The notes: generated by a model not told the origin, from the letters alone. DNA of 64,000 nucleotides from Cryptococcus deneoformans JEC21 (GCF_000091045.1 NC_006683.1:294941-358940); one strand, 5' to 3'; counted from the first letter of the stretch, positions 49,234 through 60,051 are shown. Program-made: numbers and translations.

Positions 49234-50285
49234 TTACGTCGCCACCGTTGGCCCTGAGGAGACTAGATATGGAGAATGAGGGGCCAATCCGAGAACTCTA
49301 GGTCGTATCAGACCGAAATAAGCTGTCATTGCAAATTAGCATCCCCGCATAGTAAGTGGGTAAGTAGACCAGTACGTACCGTGGCTGTCAATGGCTTGCT
49401 CGAGCATTACGGTATCAACATCTTGGCCTTTACGATATTGTTCTATTTGGTTTATCAGAGCTTTATATATGAGGGAATCTCTACCCCTTTCAACCAAATG
49501 CTGATAGACATGTTGTTTCCATGTTACTCGCGCCAGCTAAAAGTCGTGTTATACAGTTAACTGAGTTGAATAATTTGGAAAGGGGACTTACCATACCAAT
49601 GGTAAACACGCTATCTCTCTTTGCAATATGCTGATGCCTAGTCCAGTTCCCATTGAAGCAGCTAAACAGCCTATCGAGATGTGTAGCTGTTGCTGTGTAT
49701 CTCCCCCATCGAAGAGCGTATACCTGGAAGAGTTGATCGTCAGGCAGCGAGTCCAGTTCCTATCAAGGCATTCAGGTAGCCTGCCTTCAGCTGGGAACAG
49801 TCACATGGATCCGCAGGTCGACATACCTCCGCAATTGGTCTGCAATAATCAGAGAATCGATACTGTAAGCGTTCGTATAGTAACAGAGCCGGACGTTTGG
49901 GTTCTTCGTCCTGGGCAGTGGCACCGTCCCCTTCCATTATAGGTGGCGATGTACAACAGTTGTTGATTGTGTTATACAGTAGACCATAGTATTGATCTGA
50001 TATTGATCGAAAGTGATTGTTATGTCTAGAAGATTGTCAGTATATGGAATCGAGACAGTATCTGAAGGTGAATATAGAGCTGTAAAAGATGAACAATCAC
50101 CCACGCGACCACGATCCGCTTGACACCAGCCGCAATAAAATTCCAGCATGTCTCAAAGTCTGCATCCCTAATAATGGGTCAGCGATGAACTACTCTTTCA
50201 AATGCCAACCGGGATTATTCGTGGTTCGCACATACCTCGCAGGCGCCTCGGTGGATTCTACCCAGTTCATCTCGGCTGCAGACAT
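49234..50285 (-). CDS. Short cullin: N-terminal cullin repeats only (CUL1 paralogue, 229 residues)
   Basis: Six exons (50285-50236, 50167-50105, 50025-49827, 49723-49592, 49536-49380, 49322-49234; total 690 nt) join in one frame with GT-AG introns. Aligned with CUL1 at 52764, exon 1 reads MSAAEMNWVESTEAPA, exon 2 DADFETCWNFIAAGVKRI, exon 3 QYYGLLYNTINNCC and LLLYERLQYRFSDYCRPIAE, exon 4 YALRWGRYTATATHLDRLF, and exon 5 VTWKQHVYQHL, ALINQIEQYRKGQDVD and AIDSH. Intron positions and phases match CUL1 at five sites. After the point where CUL1 reads VSLGLDE, this frame reads YFGLIRPRVL and stops after about 24 unrelated residues. It has no cullin-homology domain, no RBX1-binding part and no neddylation Lys. 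About 40% identity to CUL1 in exon 5. It may be functional or a young pseudogene. Confidence 0.72.
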
Positions 50286-50519
50286 TAGACCTACGGCGAG
50301 TGTGACGGCCGGGGGGCGTTCTATGATAGTAAAGAACAAACGAGAAGAAGGATAGTTGCGCCGCCAATTGATTTGACAATTCAAGACGACGATGGAAGGC
50401 AAAGAGGAACAGCGATCAGCGAAGAAGAGCAGCCTTCGTTCGGCGACCTCGGTGCCTAGCTGTGTCCGGGAGGTTCAAGATTATTTTACAGTAGTGTCAT
50501 CATTCTCAGTACTGACGTA

Positions 50520-51290
50520 CCATGACATCCATACAATAGTTCGACTGACACAGTGTTCAAATGAACGTGTTTATGATGCTATCACTTGTTTATCGGCGTT
50601 GCCGACTGAAAGACCTTCATCGATCAAATTATGAAGAGGACGGCGCCGTTGCCGGATGCACATCTCTTCCTATATCAAACTCAACCACTTCAGCATGTTG
50701 GTGACAGATAAGGGGGGCTATTGTGAACGCCAAGATCTCTGCGTTTAACCAGTTGAATGAAAGCTCATTGCATTTACAGTCAGTAGCGTAAACGCTTCAG
50801 AGCACTGCGCGGGACGACTTATTCGTTCGAATTATCCACGATCTTCTCAAGCAAAGGCACAGCCACTGGGCCAGACGCTCATACAGATCTCCAGCCTGAA
50901 ATTCTAACCCCTGTCCATGCGGCATTCTTTGACGAAATGAAGTACAATACTGATAGATGATACTGTAAAGCAGATTATAGTGATGGTATGATATCGCCTC
51001 TGACGATTTGTCGGGATTAATTACATTGTCACCGGTGTCAAACGGGAAATGGATGATGGAAAAAGGACTTGAGCCTTACCCTGACATTATGCGCTCAATA
51101 CCGGTGGTAATAAAAGCCCATTGCGCATCAACTCGGCAGTTCTATTGAAATTGTCAGTCTGATTGGACATGATTCTCTCTGAAGAAACGGATGCTACTTT
51201 CAAGGCTTTCCTCCTTACAGGAAAGACATACGTAGAAGGGACATCCGCTTCTGTCGGCTCGACCCAAGTTGAACCTGCTGTTGAAGTCAT
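50520..51290 (-). pseudogene. Decayed cullin copy (5' half, frameshifted)
   Basis: A second relative of the CUL1 5' half on the minus strand. Exon 1 (51290-51232) is intact and close to CUL1 exon 1 (TSTAGSTWVEPTEADVPST). Exon 2 (51141-51080) is 62 nt instead of 63: a one-base deletion breaks the frame before WAFITTGIERIMSG. The next block (about 50996-50850) reads SYHHYNLLYSIIYQYCTS and GDLYERLAQWL, in a phase that does not join exon 2. Later fragments, NELSFNWLNAE (near 50770) and GNADKQVIAS (near 50600), align with CUL1 but carry stops between. Splice sites at the CUL1 positions are still visible. At least three lesions were seen, so it cannot encode a cullin. Confidence 0.7.
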
Positions 51291-51734
51291 GCTGATAAAG
51301 GCGATCTAGAACGTAATGTTATGTATGTTCCAGTGACATTTGAAGGGAGAAGCGGAGAAAGTGTGGTTTGAAGTTTGCTCAAACCCAACAATAACATCAA
51401 TGGCGTCGTTACTGATGTTTGGCGTTGACCTCGGATGAAGTGACGAAGCGACCGATGAGATGTTGAGTCACGACTTTTACCGCCAAAAGTTGACCTTTGA
51501 GCATTGACTGAGGCCAATGAAGACTTAGGCAGACCGAAAGAGCTAAGTCCGATGTTGAATATGATAACGAGACCTTTGAGGTCCCTTGCTGAAAGATCTG
51601 AAGATGGGCTATTCACAGCGGCTACCTGAATAGTTCAGCACTTCTAGTTTGACCCTTACCAAAAAGTAATTTGCCCTGGTATGAATTACATGCAATGTCT
51701 GAATCCGTCCCTCCCTAAACTATCCAGTGTCACT
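51291..51734. other. Region between the cullin relic and a putative mitochondrial protein gene
   Basis: About 440 bases. A 109-codon minus-strand frame (51616-51287) overlaps the relic's start and is Ser/Leu/Arg rich without recognisable homology. Nothing else was seen. Confidence 0.3.
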
Positions 51735-52472
51735 CTATGCCTTCCCTGCTTCAGTTTCTATTCTCTCTTCTTTCACTGGTGCCTTTTTGGCCTGAGGCTT
51801 TACTCCCTGGTGGTTGGCTAACATTGCCTCAAACTTCTCAGCCACACCTTCGAATCCTCCAAAGAACCCCCCATCAAACTCCTTCAAAGCCTCAACAATC
51901 TCCGCCGCATCCTTCCCTCCCTGCTTTGGTCTAAAGCCCGCCGTTCTCCTAGCTTTCCCTGATTCTCTAGGCTTGCGCTTTTGCACCTCCACTCTAAACT
52001 GCAACGGTGCATCTTTCCGGCCAGAAGGTGAGTCGTCGATTGTAGAGTTGAAGATAGGTTCTTCGGAAAGGACGCGAGATACGTCGCTCAAACTAGGACC
52101 TCCGAGGAAATTTGACTCTGAGGAAAGTTGGGGAGAGGGTATTTCGAGTAAGAGAGGCTTGTCCAGCTTGGCTGGTCGGAGAGTCTCGATGAAGATTGTA
52201 GGGCCCGGTTGCAGAGAATCTTGCTGCTTGGGCATTTGAATGTTCAGCACAGAGGTGCCTAGTTTGGATTCTACGGCCTTGACAATGGAATAGGCGTGAA
52301 TGAGTGAAGGGATATTATTGAAGGCGCGAATAGCAAAACAGGTGTGGCCGTTTGAAGGGTCAAGGTCTGGGTGGGGGAAGGTGATGTGGGTGCGCGATGT
52401 GATTGGGGTTATGAGAGTGGGAACAGCCCGACAAAGAACAGATGCTTGTGAGAAGAGGGTGCGTGGGTTCAT
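51735..52472 (-). CDS. Putative mitochondrial protein (unidentified)
   Basis: One uninterrupted exon of 245 codons, unusual in this intron-rich window. The N-terminus (NPRTLFSQASVLCRAVPTLI) is a good mitochondrial presequence: Arg, Ser and Ala, no acids. A folded-looking segment follows (HTCFAIRAFNNIPSLIHAYS, IVKAVESKLGTSVLNIQMPK), then a Pro/Ser-rich part, a basic stretch (VQKRKPRESGKARRTAGFRP) and a Lys/Glu/Ala tail. The basic tail would suit a mitochondrial ribosomal small-subunit or assembly protein, but this is a guess. The start is 291 bases from the divergent CUL1 start. Confidence 0.7.
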   Translation of the reverse strand: MNPRTLFSQASVLCRAVPTLITPITSRTHITFPHPDLDPSNGHTCFAIRAFNNIPSLIHAYSIVKAVESKLGTSVLNIQMPKQQDSLQPGPTIFIETLRPAKLDKPLLLEIPSPQLSSESNFLGGPSLSDVSRVLSEEPIFNSTIDDSPSGRKDAPLQFRVEVQKRKPRESGKARRTAGFRPKQGGKDAAEIVEALKEFDGGFFGGFEGVAEKFEAMLANHQGVKPQAKKAPVKEERIETEAGKA

Positions 52473-52763
52473 AATGGGTGTTGTGGACTGCCCTTTTGGT
52501 GGTTTTGAGAAGTTTTGTAGACAGTTACGTTAAGCTGCTTTCGTTCCAACTTTTCCGAAGTGAGAGGGCAGCGGCGGGATCAAATGTCGGAAAGGTGGAT
52601 CGGCGAAATCCGCCGGCCATCTTAGTCGCATCAGCCAGCACCTCGCGGTACTTTGTGCTCCGTTCCAGGAGCTCTCGACTGTCCCTCATATTTCGTTCTT
52701 TACATCTTCATTCCCACGTCGACTCCCCTGCCATCTGCTCTAGAATCTCCGATACGCCAGAAT

Positions 52764-55700
52764 ATGTCCGCATCGGCTTCCGGATCATCTTGGACAGAGC
52801 CCACAAAGGCTCAGGCTCCTCCTAAGTACGTCTTGTGATGGACTTCCGGCCCTTTATGCCCTAGCTGCCGCTACATTCCTATATTTTAGAGTGGCCAGTG
52901 ATGAAATGCGAAGGCCAAGAGCTAACACCATCCATCTTTAGAGATGCGGACTTGAAACAAGCTTGGGCTTTCCTTTCTGTCGGTGTTGACCACATTATGA
53001 CCAGGTGAGTCAGCTGCTGCTTTAACATCCGTCTCTCATCTGAAATGCCAAGTGCTAACCCAAAATAGGCTTAGCTTTGGAATGTCTTACTCTTACTACA
53101 TCCTCCTATATACCGCCATCTACAACTACTGTACTCAGCCAGGCAAGACTGGTCTCCCTTCATTTTCACCCCAACGGGGCGGAGCTAGTCTTCAAGGCGC
53201 CGACCTCCACAGAAGCTTGCACAATTGGTTATCTGCTCACTGCAAGTCCATGCGAGAGGTTCGTGGATTGTTTATGTCATAAAGGTTTGGTATCAAAAGG
53301 CTGATAACAATTTATCTGCCCTTACGCAGGAGGCCGAGAAACTTCCTGACCAAGAACTTCTCAAGTATTATGCTCGTCAATGGGACAGGTACACCCGAGG
53401 CGCCTTGTACGTCAACAAGCTTTTCAACTATTTGAACAAGCACTGGGTCAAGCGAGAGAAGGACGAGGGTCGAAAGGACGTTTATCAAGTGTACACTGTG
53501 TGTAATTTTTCCTCGCTCTTCCGCCACTTTGCTGACAGGGCAATCTAATTGTTCAGCTTGCATTGGTATCTTGGAAGAATAACTTCTTCGATCATTTCAC
53601 TGACAATAAGGGGACCAGCCGATTAACTCAAGCTTTGTTACGGCAGATCCAGCAGCAACGTAACGGCGAGGAAGTCGATTCTGGTCTTCTCAAGAAGGTC
53701 ATCGACAGTTATGGCAAGTGTTTCTTGTCGCTATAAGAGATGGTTTGGCTGATGTGAAAATCTAGTCTCCCTTGGTCTTGACGAGGCCGATGCTCAACGA
53801 CAAAATCTGGATACCTATAGGAAACATTTCCAGACTCAATTCCTCGAAGCCACCGACACCTACTACCGTGCTGAATCTTCTGCATTTGTTGGTTCCAACT
53901 CTGTTGCGGACTATATGAAGAAGGCAGAGGCGAGGTTACAGGAGGAGGCGGACAGGGTGAACTTGTATTTGCATGATAATACTAGGAACGATGTGAGTAC
54001 TCTTGATGGGGCGCACTTTTCGGTGCTGACTTCTCTGTAGTTGAAGACAAGATGTGAAAAGGTACTCATTGAAGAGCACCAAGCCATTATGTGGGATGAG
54101 TTCCAAACTCTTCTTGATAGCGACCGGGTTGACGGTAAGTTATATATATATATATATATAACAAACTGGTACTGATGCAAATTTTAGACTTGGCAAGGAT
54201 GTACGGACTTCTTTCTCGCGTGCTCAACGGGCTTGACCCTTTACGAGAAAAGTTTGGTCAACACGTCAGGCGTGCTGGTAGAGCAGCTGTGGAAAAGGTC
54301 CTTCCTGCCCCAGGAGCTGTCAATGAAGCTGGAAAGGCTGAGTCTCTCGTAAGTCCGCCTCAATTGTGAAATATAGACATCATTAACTGTTTGCCTAGGA
54401 TCCTAAGGCGTACGTTGAGGCCCTTCTCGAAGTACACGGCAAGTATACCTCCATGGTTGAAGGGCCCTTCCGAGGCGAAATGGGTTTCAACCGTGCTCTC
54501 GATCAGGCCTGTGGCGACTTCTGCAACTCCAATGCTGCTTGTACTGTCTCTACAAAGTCTCCCGAGTTGTTGGCTAGCTACTGTGATTTATTGTTAAGAA
54601 AAAGCAATAAGGACTCTGATGCTGAATCTTTGGAAGCTTCTTTGAGCAAAGCTGTGAGTTTGCTTTGATTTTGTTGTTCGCCTTTGCTAATGGACATCGT
54701 CGTAGATGATCATTTTCAACTTCATCGACGACAAGGATGTCTTCCACAAGTTCTATCAGAAGAAGCTCGCTCAGCGACTTGTCGGTTCTCTTTCCGCGTC
54801 AGACGATGCAGAGAGCAGCATGATCACCAAGCTCAAGGAGTTATCTGGTTTCGAATACACCAACAAGTTGTCTAAAATGTTTACCGGTGAGTCTGTCTTT
54901 GTGTTGTATCGAGACTTTGTACTGATCAGGAACAGATGTCAATCTTAGTAAAGACTTGATGGAACGATTCAACGAAAGGGAGAGAGAGAAGGGCATAGCC
55001 TCCGATAGTGAGTTTTGGTACGAAAGGTAGGTCAGGCGCACTAACTCCATTCAACAGTCGATTTCCAACCCTTGGTCCTTGGTTCTAACAGTTGGCCTTT
55101 GCACCCTCAACAAACCGACTTTGCCATTCCTCGCGAAATCCAGGCCCTCTATGATCGGTTCAACGCCTTCCACGGCGAAGTTCATCAGTACGTTAGTCTC
55201 GATTTCTCTCGTCACACGGCATCCTGACATACTATGTAGAGGCCGAACTCTCAACTGGTTATGGCACATATCCAAGAACGAACTCCGCACCACCTACCTC
55301 AACCAAAAGTACATTTTGATGACCTCCGCCTACCAAATGGCTATCCTCACACAATTCAACGTTTCCGACACCCTTTCTTACAAGGATATTGAGGCCGGTA
55401 CCAAGCTTTCCCCCACTGTGCTCAAGCCCCAGCTCGGCTTACTCGTCAAACTGAAGATTCTCTTGAACACTAATGAAGAATATTCTTTGAATACGGGCTT
55501 CAAGAGCAAGAAGATTAGGGTCAATTTGAACCAGACTATCAAGTCTGAGGCTAGGGCTGAGCAGAAGGAGGTTATCGCTGCTGTTGATGAGGACAGAAAG
55601 TTTGTTTACCAGGCGACTATTGTAAGGTTGATGAAGGGGCGAAAGGTATGTTTCTAGTCGAGGTCTACTTTTGTGAATACTGACAGTTTCCATTTAGACT

Positions 55701-55911
55701 ATGCAACATCAAGCTCTTATTCAAGAAGTCACCGCTCAGATCTCCTCCAAGTTCACTCCTAAAATTCCAGAGATCAAGAAAGCGATTGAATACTTGATCG
55801 ACAAGGAGTACCTGGAGCGAGCTCCCGATTCCAATAACACTTAGTACGCCCTGATGATCTCTTGTCCGAAGGATTAGCGCTTATATTCCCGATAGCAACT
55901 ACTTGGCCTAA
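52764..55911 (+). CDS. CUL1: Cullin 1 (CDC53), scaffold of SCF ubiquitin ligases
   Basis: CUL1 binds SKP1/F-box proteins at its N-terminus and RBX1 at its C-terminus. Exon 1 is 52764-52825 ([20 protein letters not shown]), exon 2 52942-53004 ([20 protein letters not shown]). Cullin repeats follow: [67 protein letters not shown], and after a GC-AG intron (donor at 53714) [20 protein letters not shown]. The cullin-homology domain has [40 protein letters not shown] and [16 protein letters not shown]. The neddylation segment reads [20 protein letters not shown], and the end is [11 protein letters not shown]. The last intron (55844-55877) is only 34 nt. One intron (about 54136-54186) contains a (TA)10 repeat. 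About 770 residues, the normal size. Confidence 0.95.
54141..54160. repeat. (TA)10 microsatellite in a CUL1 intron
   Basis: Twenty bases of alternating T and A directly after a gtaagt donor in the CUL1 gene, seen directly. Probably strain-variable. Confidence 0.9.
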
Positions 55912-56705
55912 GTGTGTTCTCTGATTTGGTTCATAAAGAGCAGGTAAATGAGCGATAGGACGAGATTGTAGCATGGGAAATGTCATCTGGTGGATACCCG
56001 AGACGAAGCACAGGTGGATGCCGAATACAGGGCAAAAGGCTGAGGGTATGTAGAATTAATAGCCCATGGCACTAGTCTCATTATAGCATTTTTTCTACCT
56101 TGTAAACATGTCAGTATATCGTCTATTAAGCTGAATATGGAAAATGTAACTGTGGCTCTTTTGTAGACTTGTTGACATGGTTGGTAAGGTAGTTTGGTCT
56201 TTACATCGCGGACTTTCTTCTCTGAATTTTTTTCTTTTTCTTTTTCGAAAATGATGGAATCATATATCCCCCAGGGATCTCATTTTGACAATTGTATGAT
56301 AACAATGCCATATTGATCACTTCTGTTGAAGTATTTTTCTCATACAGTGGATCACCCTTTGAAAAATAGCCGTGCCGGGCCATCCTGCTACGAAGGAAAG
56401 CGATATCTTCACGACAATGGGCTTATTATTACGCTGCTTCTTCGTGTACCAATATTTTATTGCCATTTTTATGTATCAGAAAAGTCCGCGGTGTACTAAT
56501 TGTATCTCTTCGGAAAAATAGCATCTGATCGAAGGCGATGGGGGATGATAAGATACCGAAAAGTCATTCATGCAAGTGTTTTGTTACAACATTCTAATTT
56601 AACAAGATCGGAACCGCGAGTTAATGATGCTCGATGCCATTATAAATTATAATTTCTTAATCTTCCTGGGCCCAATGGTAGAGAAAAGTATCCGAAGGCC
56701 AACAA
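55912..56705. other. Convergent 3' region between CUL1 and the small membrane protein gene
   Basis: About 790 AT-rich bases with 3' UTR sequence of both genes. A minus-strand frame at 56201-56383 is Lys rich only because of an A/T-rich run. No RNA gene was recognised. Confidence 0.35.
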
Positions 56706-57148
56706 TCAGTTGGGCAACTGAAACCTGACACCGCCGGTTTGAGGAGCCCATCGAAGGTGGTCTCGGTCTTCGTAGATGTGCTTGCTGAGCACTAGAACGC
56801 AATATGTCAGTATGAAAGCTTCTTCCCGGAGGAGGGGGGGAGGGGTAGTGATTGCAGTGCCGACTTACTGTATGTAGCGCCAGAGCACATGACAACGACG
56901 ATACCGATAAGAGGGTAAGCATCGACTGGAACAGGGACGTCACGAAAGAAGGCCCGGATCTAAATAGCGTCTGTCAGTTTTAACTGTGAATGCTGAATAC
57001 TTCCAAGGGTTTTGGCCCGGGCAAGGTATGAATGATGACTTACAGGACCAACTTGTGAGGGAGCGGCGGTGGTCATCTTTCTGGCCATCATGGTACGAGC
57101 CATGGGCATAGTGGAGGAAGTGGTTCTGAGGAGGGTTTGAGCGAACAT
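56706..57148 (-). CDS. Small mitochondrial-type membrane protein (NDUFA4/B12D-like design)
   Basis: Three exons starting at the ATG at 57148 encode about 95 residues. The N-terminus (FAQTLLRTTSSTMPMARTMM) is a mitochondrial presequence. After IRAFFRDVPVPVDAYPLIGI comes one membrane segment (IGIVVVMCSGATYMLSKHIY) and a short soluble tail (EDRDHLRWAPQTGGVRF). The layout, presequence plus one helix followed by a short charged segment with Trp, resembles NDUFA4/MLRQ-B12D family proteins of respiratory complexes. This is resemblance in design only. A TATATAAA on the minus strand (57286-57293) is 138 bases upstream of the start. Confidence 0.72.
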
Positions 57149-57285
57149 CGTTTGTTTCAAGTGATGGGTGCTTGGTGGTGTGAAAAGGTTGGTGGTTTAG
57201 TAGTCGGTTGTGGTGGTGGGGTTGCTTGTAAGGCAAAGACGTAAAGCTTGTTGCTTGAGGACCTCACCACCTCGACAACGAGCGG

Positions 57286-57293
57286 TTTATATA
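57286..57293 (-). promoter_or_regulatory. TATA box of the small mitochondrial-type gene
   Basis: TATATAAA on the minus strand, 138 bases upstream of the ATG at 57148. Confidence 0.5.
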
Positions 57294-58799
57294 CCTGGAT
57301 ACATCCTCCTTCACCGCCGATATCTTCCCGACTGTTTGCTATTGTAATGGGCTTTTGTCGGAATGTGCAGGAGCAAGTCCAAATTCATGGATTCACGATT
57401 TATGGAGATGCTCGGAGAAGATCAACAGGAACGCATATTAGGAACGAGGCACTTCCGCCACGAAAATTACCGCTTTAGGTAAAACTTGACGGAATGATCC
57501 GGGTGACGGACTGGGTCATCTCTTCTCTCTCTTGTTCGTTGTTGCTGTTGTTCGTTTGACCACGCAGGTATACACAAATATCTGCTTCCTCCGATATGAT
57601 TTTGAATCCTTATCTCGGAAAGTACAGGACAATTTCTTTCCCGGTTTATTATGGACCAAGTTACCCATCCGCTGATATCGGGTGATGTTCGATCGGCGAC
57701 TTTTGGAACGACGACGACGAGACGTATACCACCGGCCCCGTTTCCGTCGTTCGTTCTAGGTGGTGGTGGGTATATTTTCGCGCGCAAGCTGATATCGAGT
57801 TTTCGAGACGAGACAACGCACGATTGGCGCGGATGGATTATTATCTCTCAGCGTCTGTCCCCGAATGACATGGCCACGGACCTGCAGCGGCTTCCGATGT
57901 CCGAGGGCACGACGACGATGGATGTATAAAGACCTTTTCTTACTGAGGGAGTTGAGGCCTTGCGTGATCCACAACGACTACTAGCAACGTTTTATCAACT
58001 TGTTTGCCTCATAAGCAACCACAACTACTCAAGTCAAATCTACAGCCACCCCAACTCGGTAGCTGCCACAACCATAATAATGTTTACCAATGCTCGCCTT
58101 TTTTTGGATGGTTATTAGCACATTTTATTCAGTACATTTTTTCAAATTCAGACAGTTGTATGAAGTGGTATTATCTGGTATATTTGGCATAATTAAAAGA
58201 TTTTGGCATGATGATTATCATTTCCATCCCCTTGCTAAGAAAACTAATAAACTCGGAAATCTGGCCAAGATAGTCCAGTCCGCCTGTTCTTGACTTTGTG
58301 CTCAGAGGATCTTGAGATAGATAGTTTGGCAGACGATGCTTAGTTGTTTGTCTGGCCTTTTATTATTATTATTAGGGCATCTTCTACAGTAATCCCCGTT
58401 TCTGTCAGAACACGGTAGACTCTCCTTTGTACATATACAATGAAAAGGGGGACCGCAGGAAGAGTGGGGTGTCCCAAAGGATGACGGCGGTGAAATGCGA
58501 TGATAGGGATAATAAAGAATGGTATAAAATATAACAAGGAAACAATCTTCCCTTGAGATCTCATCTAATCACCCTTGTCGCCGTCTTAACTTTCGAGCCA
58601 AAATCCACCACAAACCTATGCACCCCCAACACAAGGCATCGAGATCTATTTTGAAATAGAAACAAATACAAGAACACTCTACATTGTTATGAACACAGGA
58701 ATCCACCCTCTTGTCATTCCGACTTGCCACCACTGTTACTCCTAGACATTTTCCCCCCATCAAACATCACACCGGCCCACCTTTTCTTTCAAAGAGGAG
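57294..58799. other. Long region without a supportable gene
   Basis: About 1.5 kb between two divergent genes. A plus-strand open frame at 57651-57929 (92 codons) and several shorter ones were inspected. None has recognisable motifs or convincing splice partners. The part 58090-58220 is AT rich. Large upstream regions in compact fungal genomes often hold non-coding transcripts or long leaders; nothing in the sequence proves that here. Confidence 0.3.
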
Positions 58800-60051
58800 A
58801 TGAGGATTGAAATGAAGATTCACAACAACCGAGCCGAAACGCGTTCTACATCCAACGCAGACGTCTTTGTCACCAGTAAGCTTCCATCCCCTTTTCCCAC
58901 GGTATCTAAAATAGCACTTTGGACTCACAAACAAACCAGAATGGTTTTACATTGGATTCGGCATCGTGTGCGGGTTGATCCTGATTTTCTGCATGTACAC
59001 CCTCTGGAGGGGATTGCAAAGGTCGTTCTGGCCTGATAAATTGAGATATTGCTGCTGCTTGGGCGGTCGTGGTCGGCCGGCGAACGGGGAGGGGGAGGAG
59101 GTTGAGACCAAAGAGAGAGGAGGGATGGCGAGCCCAGAGCGAGGTGGGGAGGGGGCGGCTGATGGGAATGGGAATTGGAGAAAGACGGTTTACCTGACAG
59201 ATTTGAGGAACGCTTCGAACCCTTTGCAGGGGGGGAATGGTGCTCTAGCTGCCGGTGCATGTGATGTTAGGGAGGTTAGGTTGGAACGAGGCAGGCAGGG
59301 AGTCAGGATAAAAGGTAAGAGAAGTGGAGCGCCCTCGTCTCCTGGAACAGAGCGAAGGGCGGATGCAAGAGGGTGGTTGGGTAACCCGAGTTGGATAGAA
59401 ACGGTTTCCTCGTATGGACGTCCTGCCTCGATGGGCTCCCCCGGTCAGCCTAGCGGTCGGCAGTCAGTACAACAACTACCACCATCGCCAGCCGTCCAAA
59501 CCCGATCCCGACCTCGACTACCTCCACATCCACGGGTGGGGCCAGCAAATTCGGGGTGGGTAAGTAATCCTGGAGCGAATGGGAATTTTGAGAATATGCC
59601 ATTCTACAGCCCGCGAGAACGGAGGGATGGGCAGTCATTGGACCCACCCTCTCCCGCTTCTACGCATACCCCACGGGGGCCGGGGTACGGGGTATACAGC
59701 AGCTCTTCTGCATCGTCAGCGTATTCGTGGAATAATGCCACCCAGTCACCCTATGCAAAGCCCCACACGCCTCCGACAGGTCCTTATTACTCCCCAGCAG
59801 GCAACTATCCATCCCCGCACTCGCCTCCTACTATACCCGCACCTGCTGCATCCGTGAAGAATACCCAGCCACCGCCAGCAAGCAGAGGCCACGTCCCCAT
59901 GTCCGTGCCGGGTACGCCAGTGAATCACAGCCCAAGGGTCCAGTTCTCGCCTTTGCCTACGCCGTCGCGGGGCAGTTCTGCGTCTAGCTCGTCAGCTGGG
60001 TCAGCTCAAGGAGTGCAGAATGGATCGCCTCGAAGTGGGCGGGCTGTTTAG
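58800..60051 (+). CDS. Single-pass membrane protein with juxtamembrane Cys cluster and disordered Pro/Ser tail
   Basis: Two exons (58800-58876, then from about 58942 to the TAG at 60051). Exon 1 gives a short hydrophilic N-terminus (KIHNNRAETRSTSNADVFVT). The membrane segment WFYIGFGIVCGLILIFCMYT follows, then a basic aromatic linker (LWRGLQRSFWPDKLR) and CCCLGGRGR. Three adjacent cysteines next to the membrane are typical palmitoylation sites. The remaining ~320 residues are disordered, rich in Ser, Pro, Gly, Tyr and Arg, with SP/TP motifs that could be phosphorylated. No catalytic domain was recognised. The topology suggests a plasma-membrane or ER-plasma-membrane contact adaptor, but the function is unknown. 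Confidence 0.75.

Noticed and set aside
57651..57929. 92-codon plus-strand frame in the long gap
   Set aside because: Composition is neutral, no motif, and no good upstream start or splice context.
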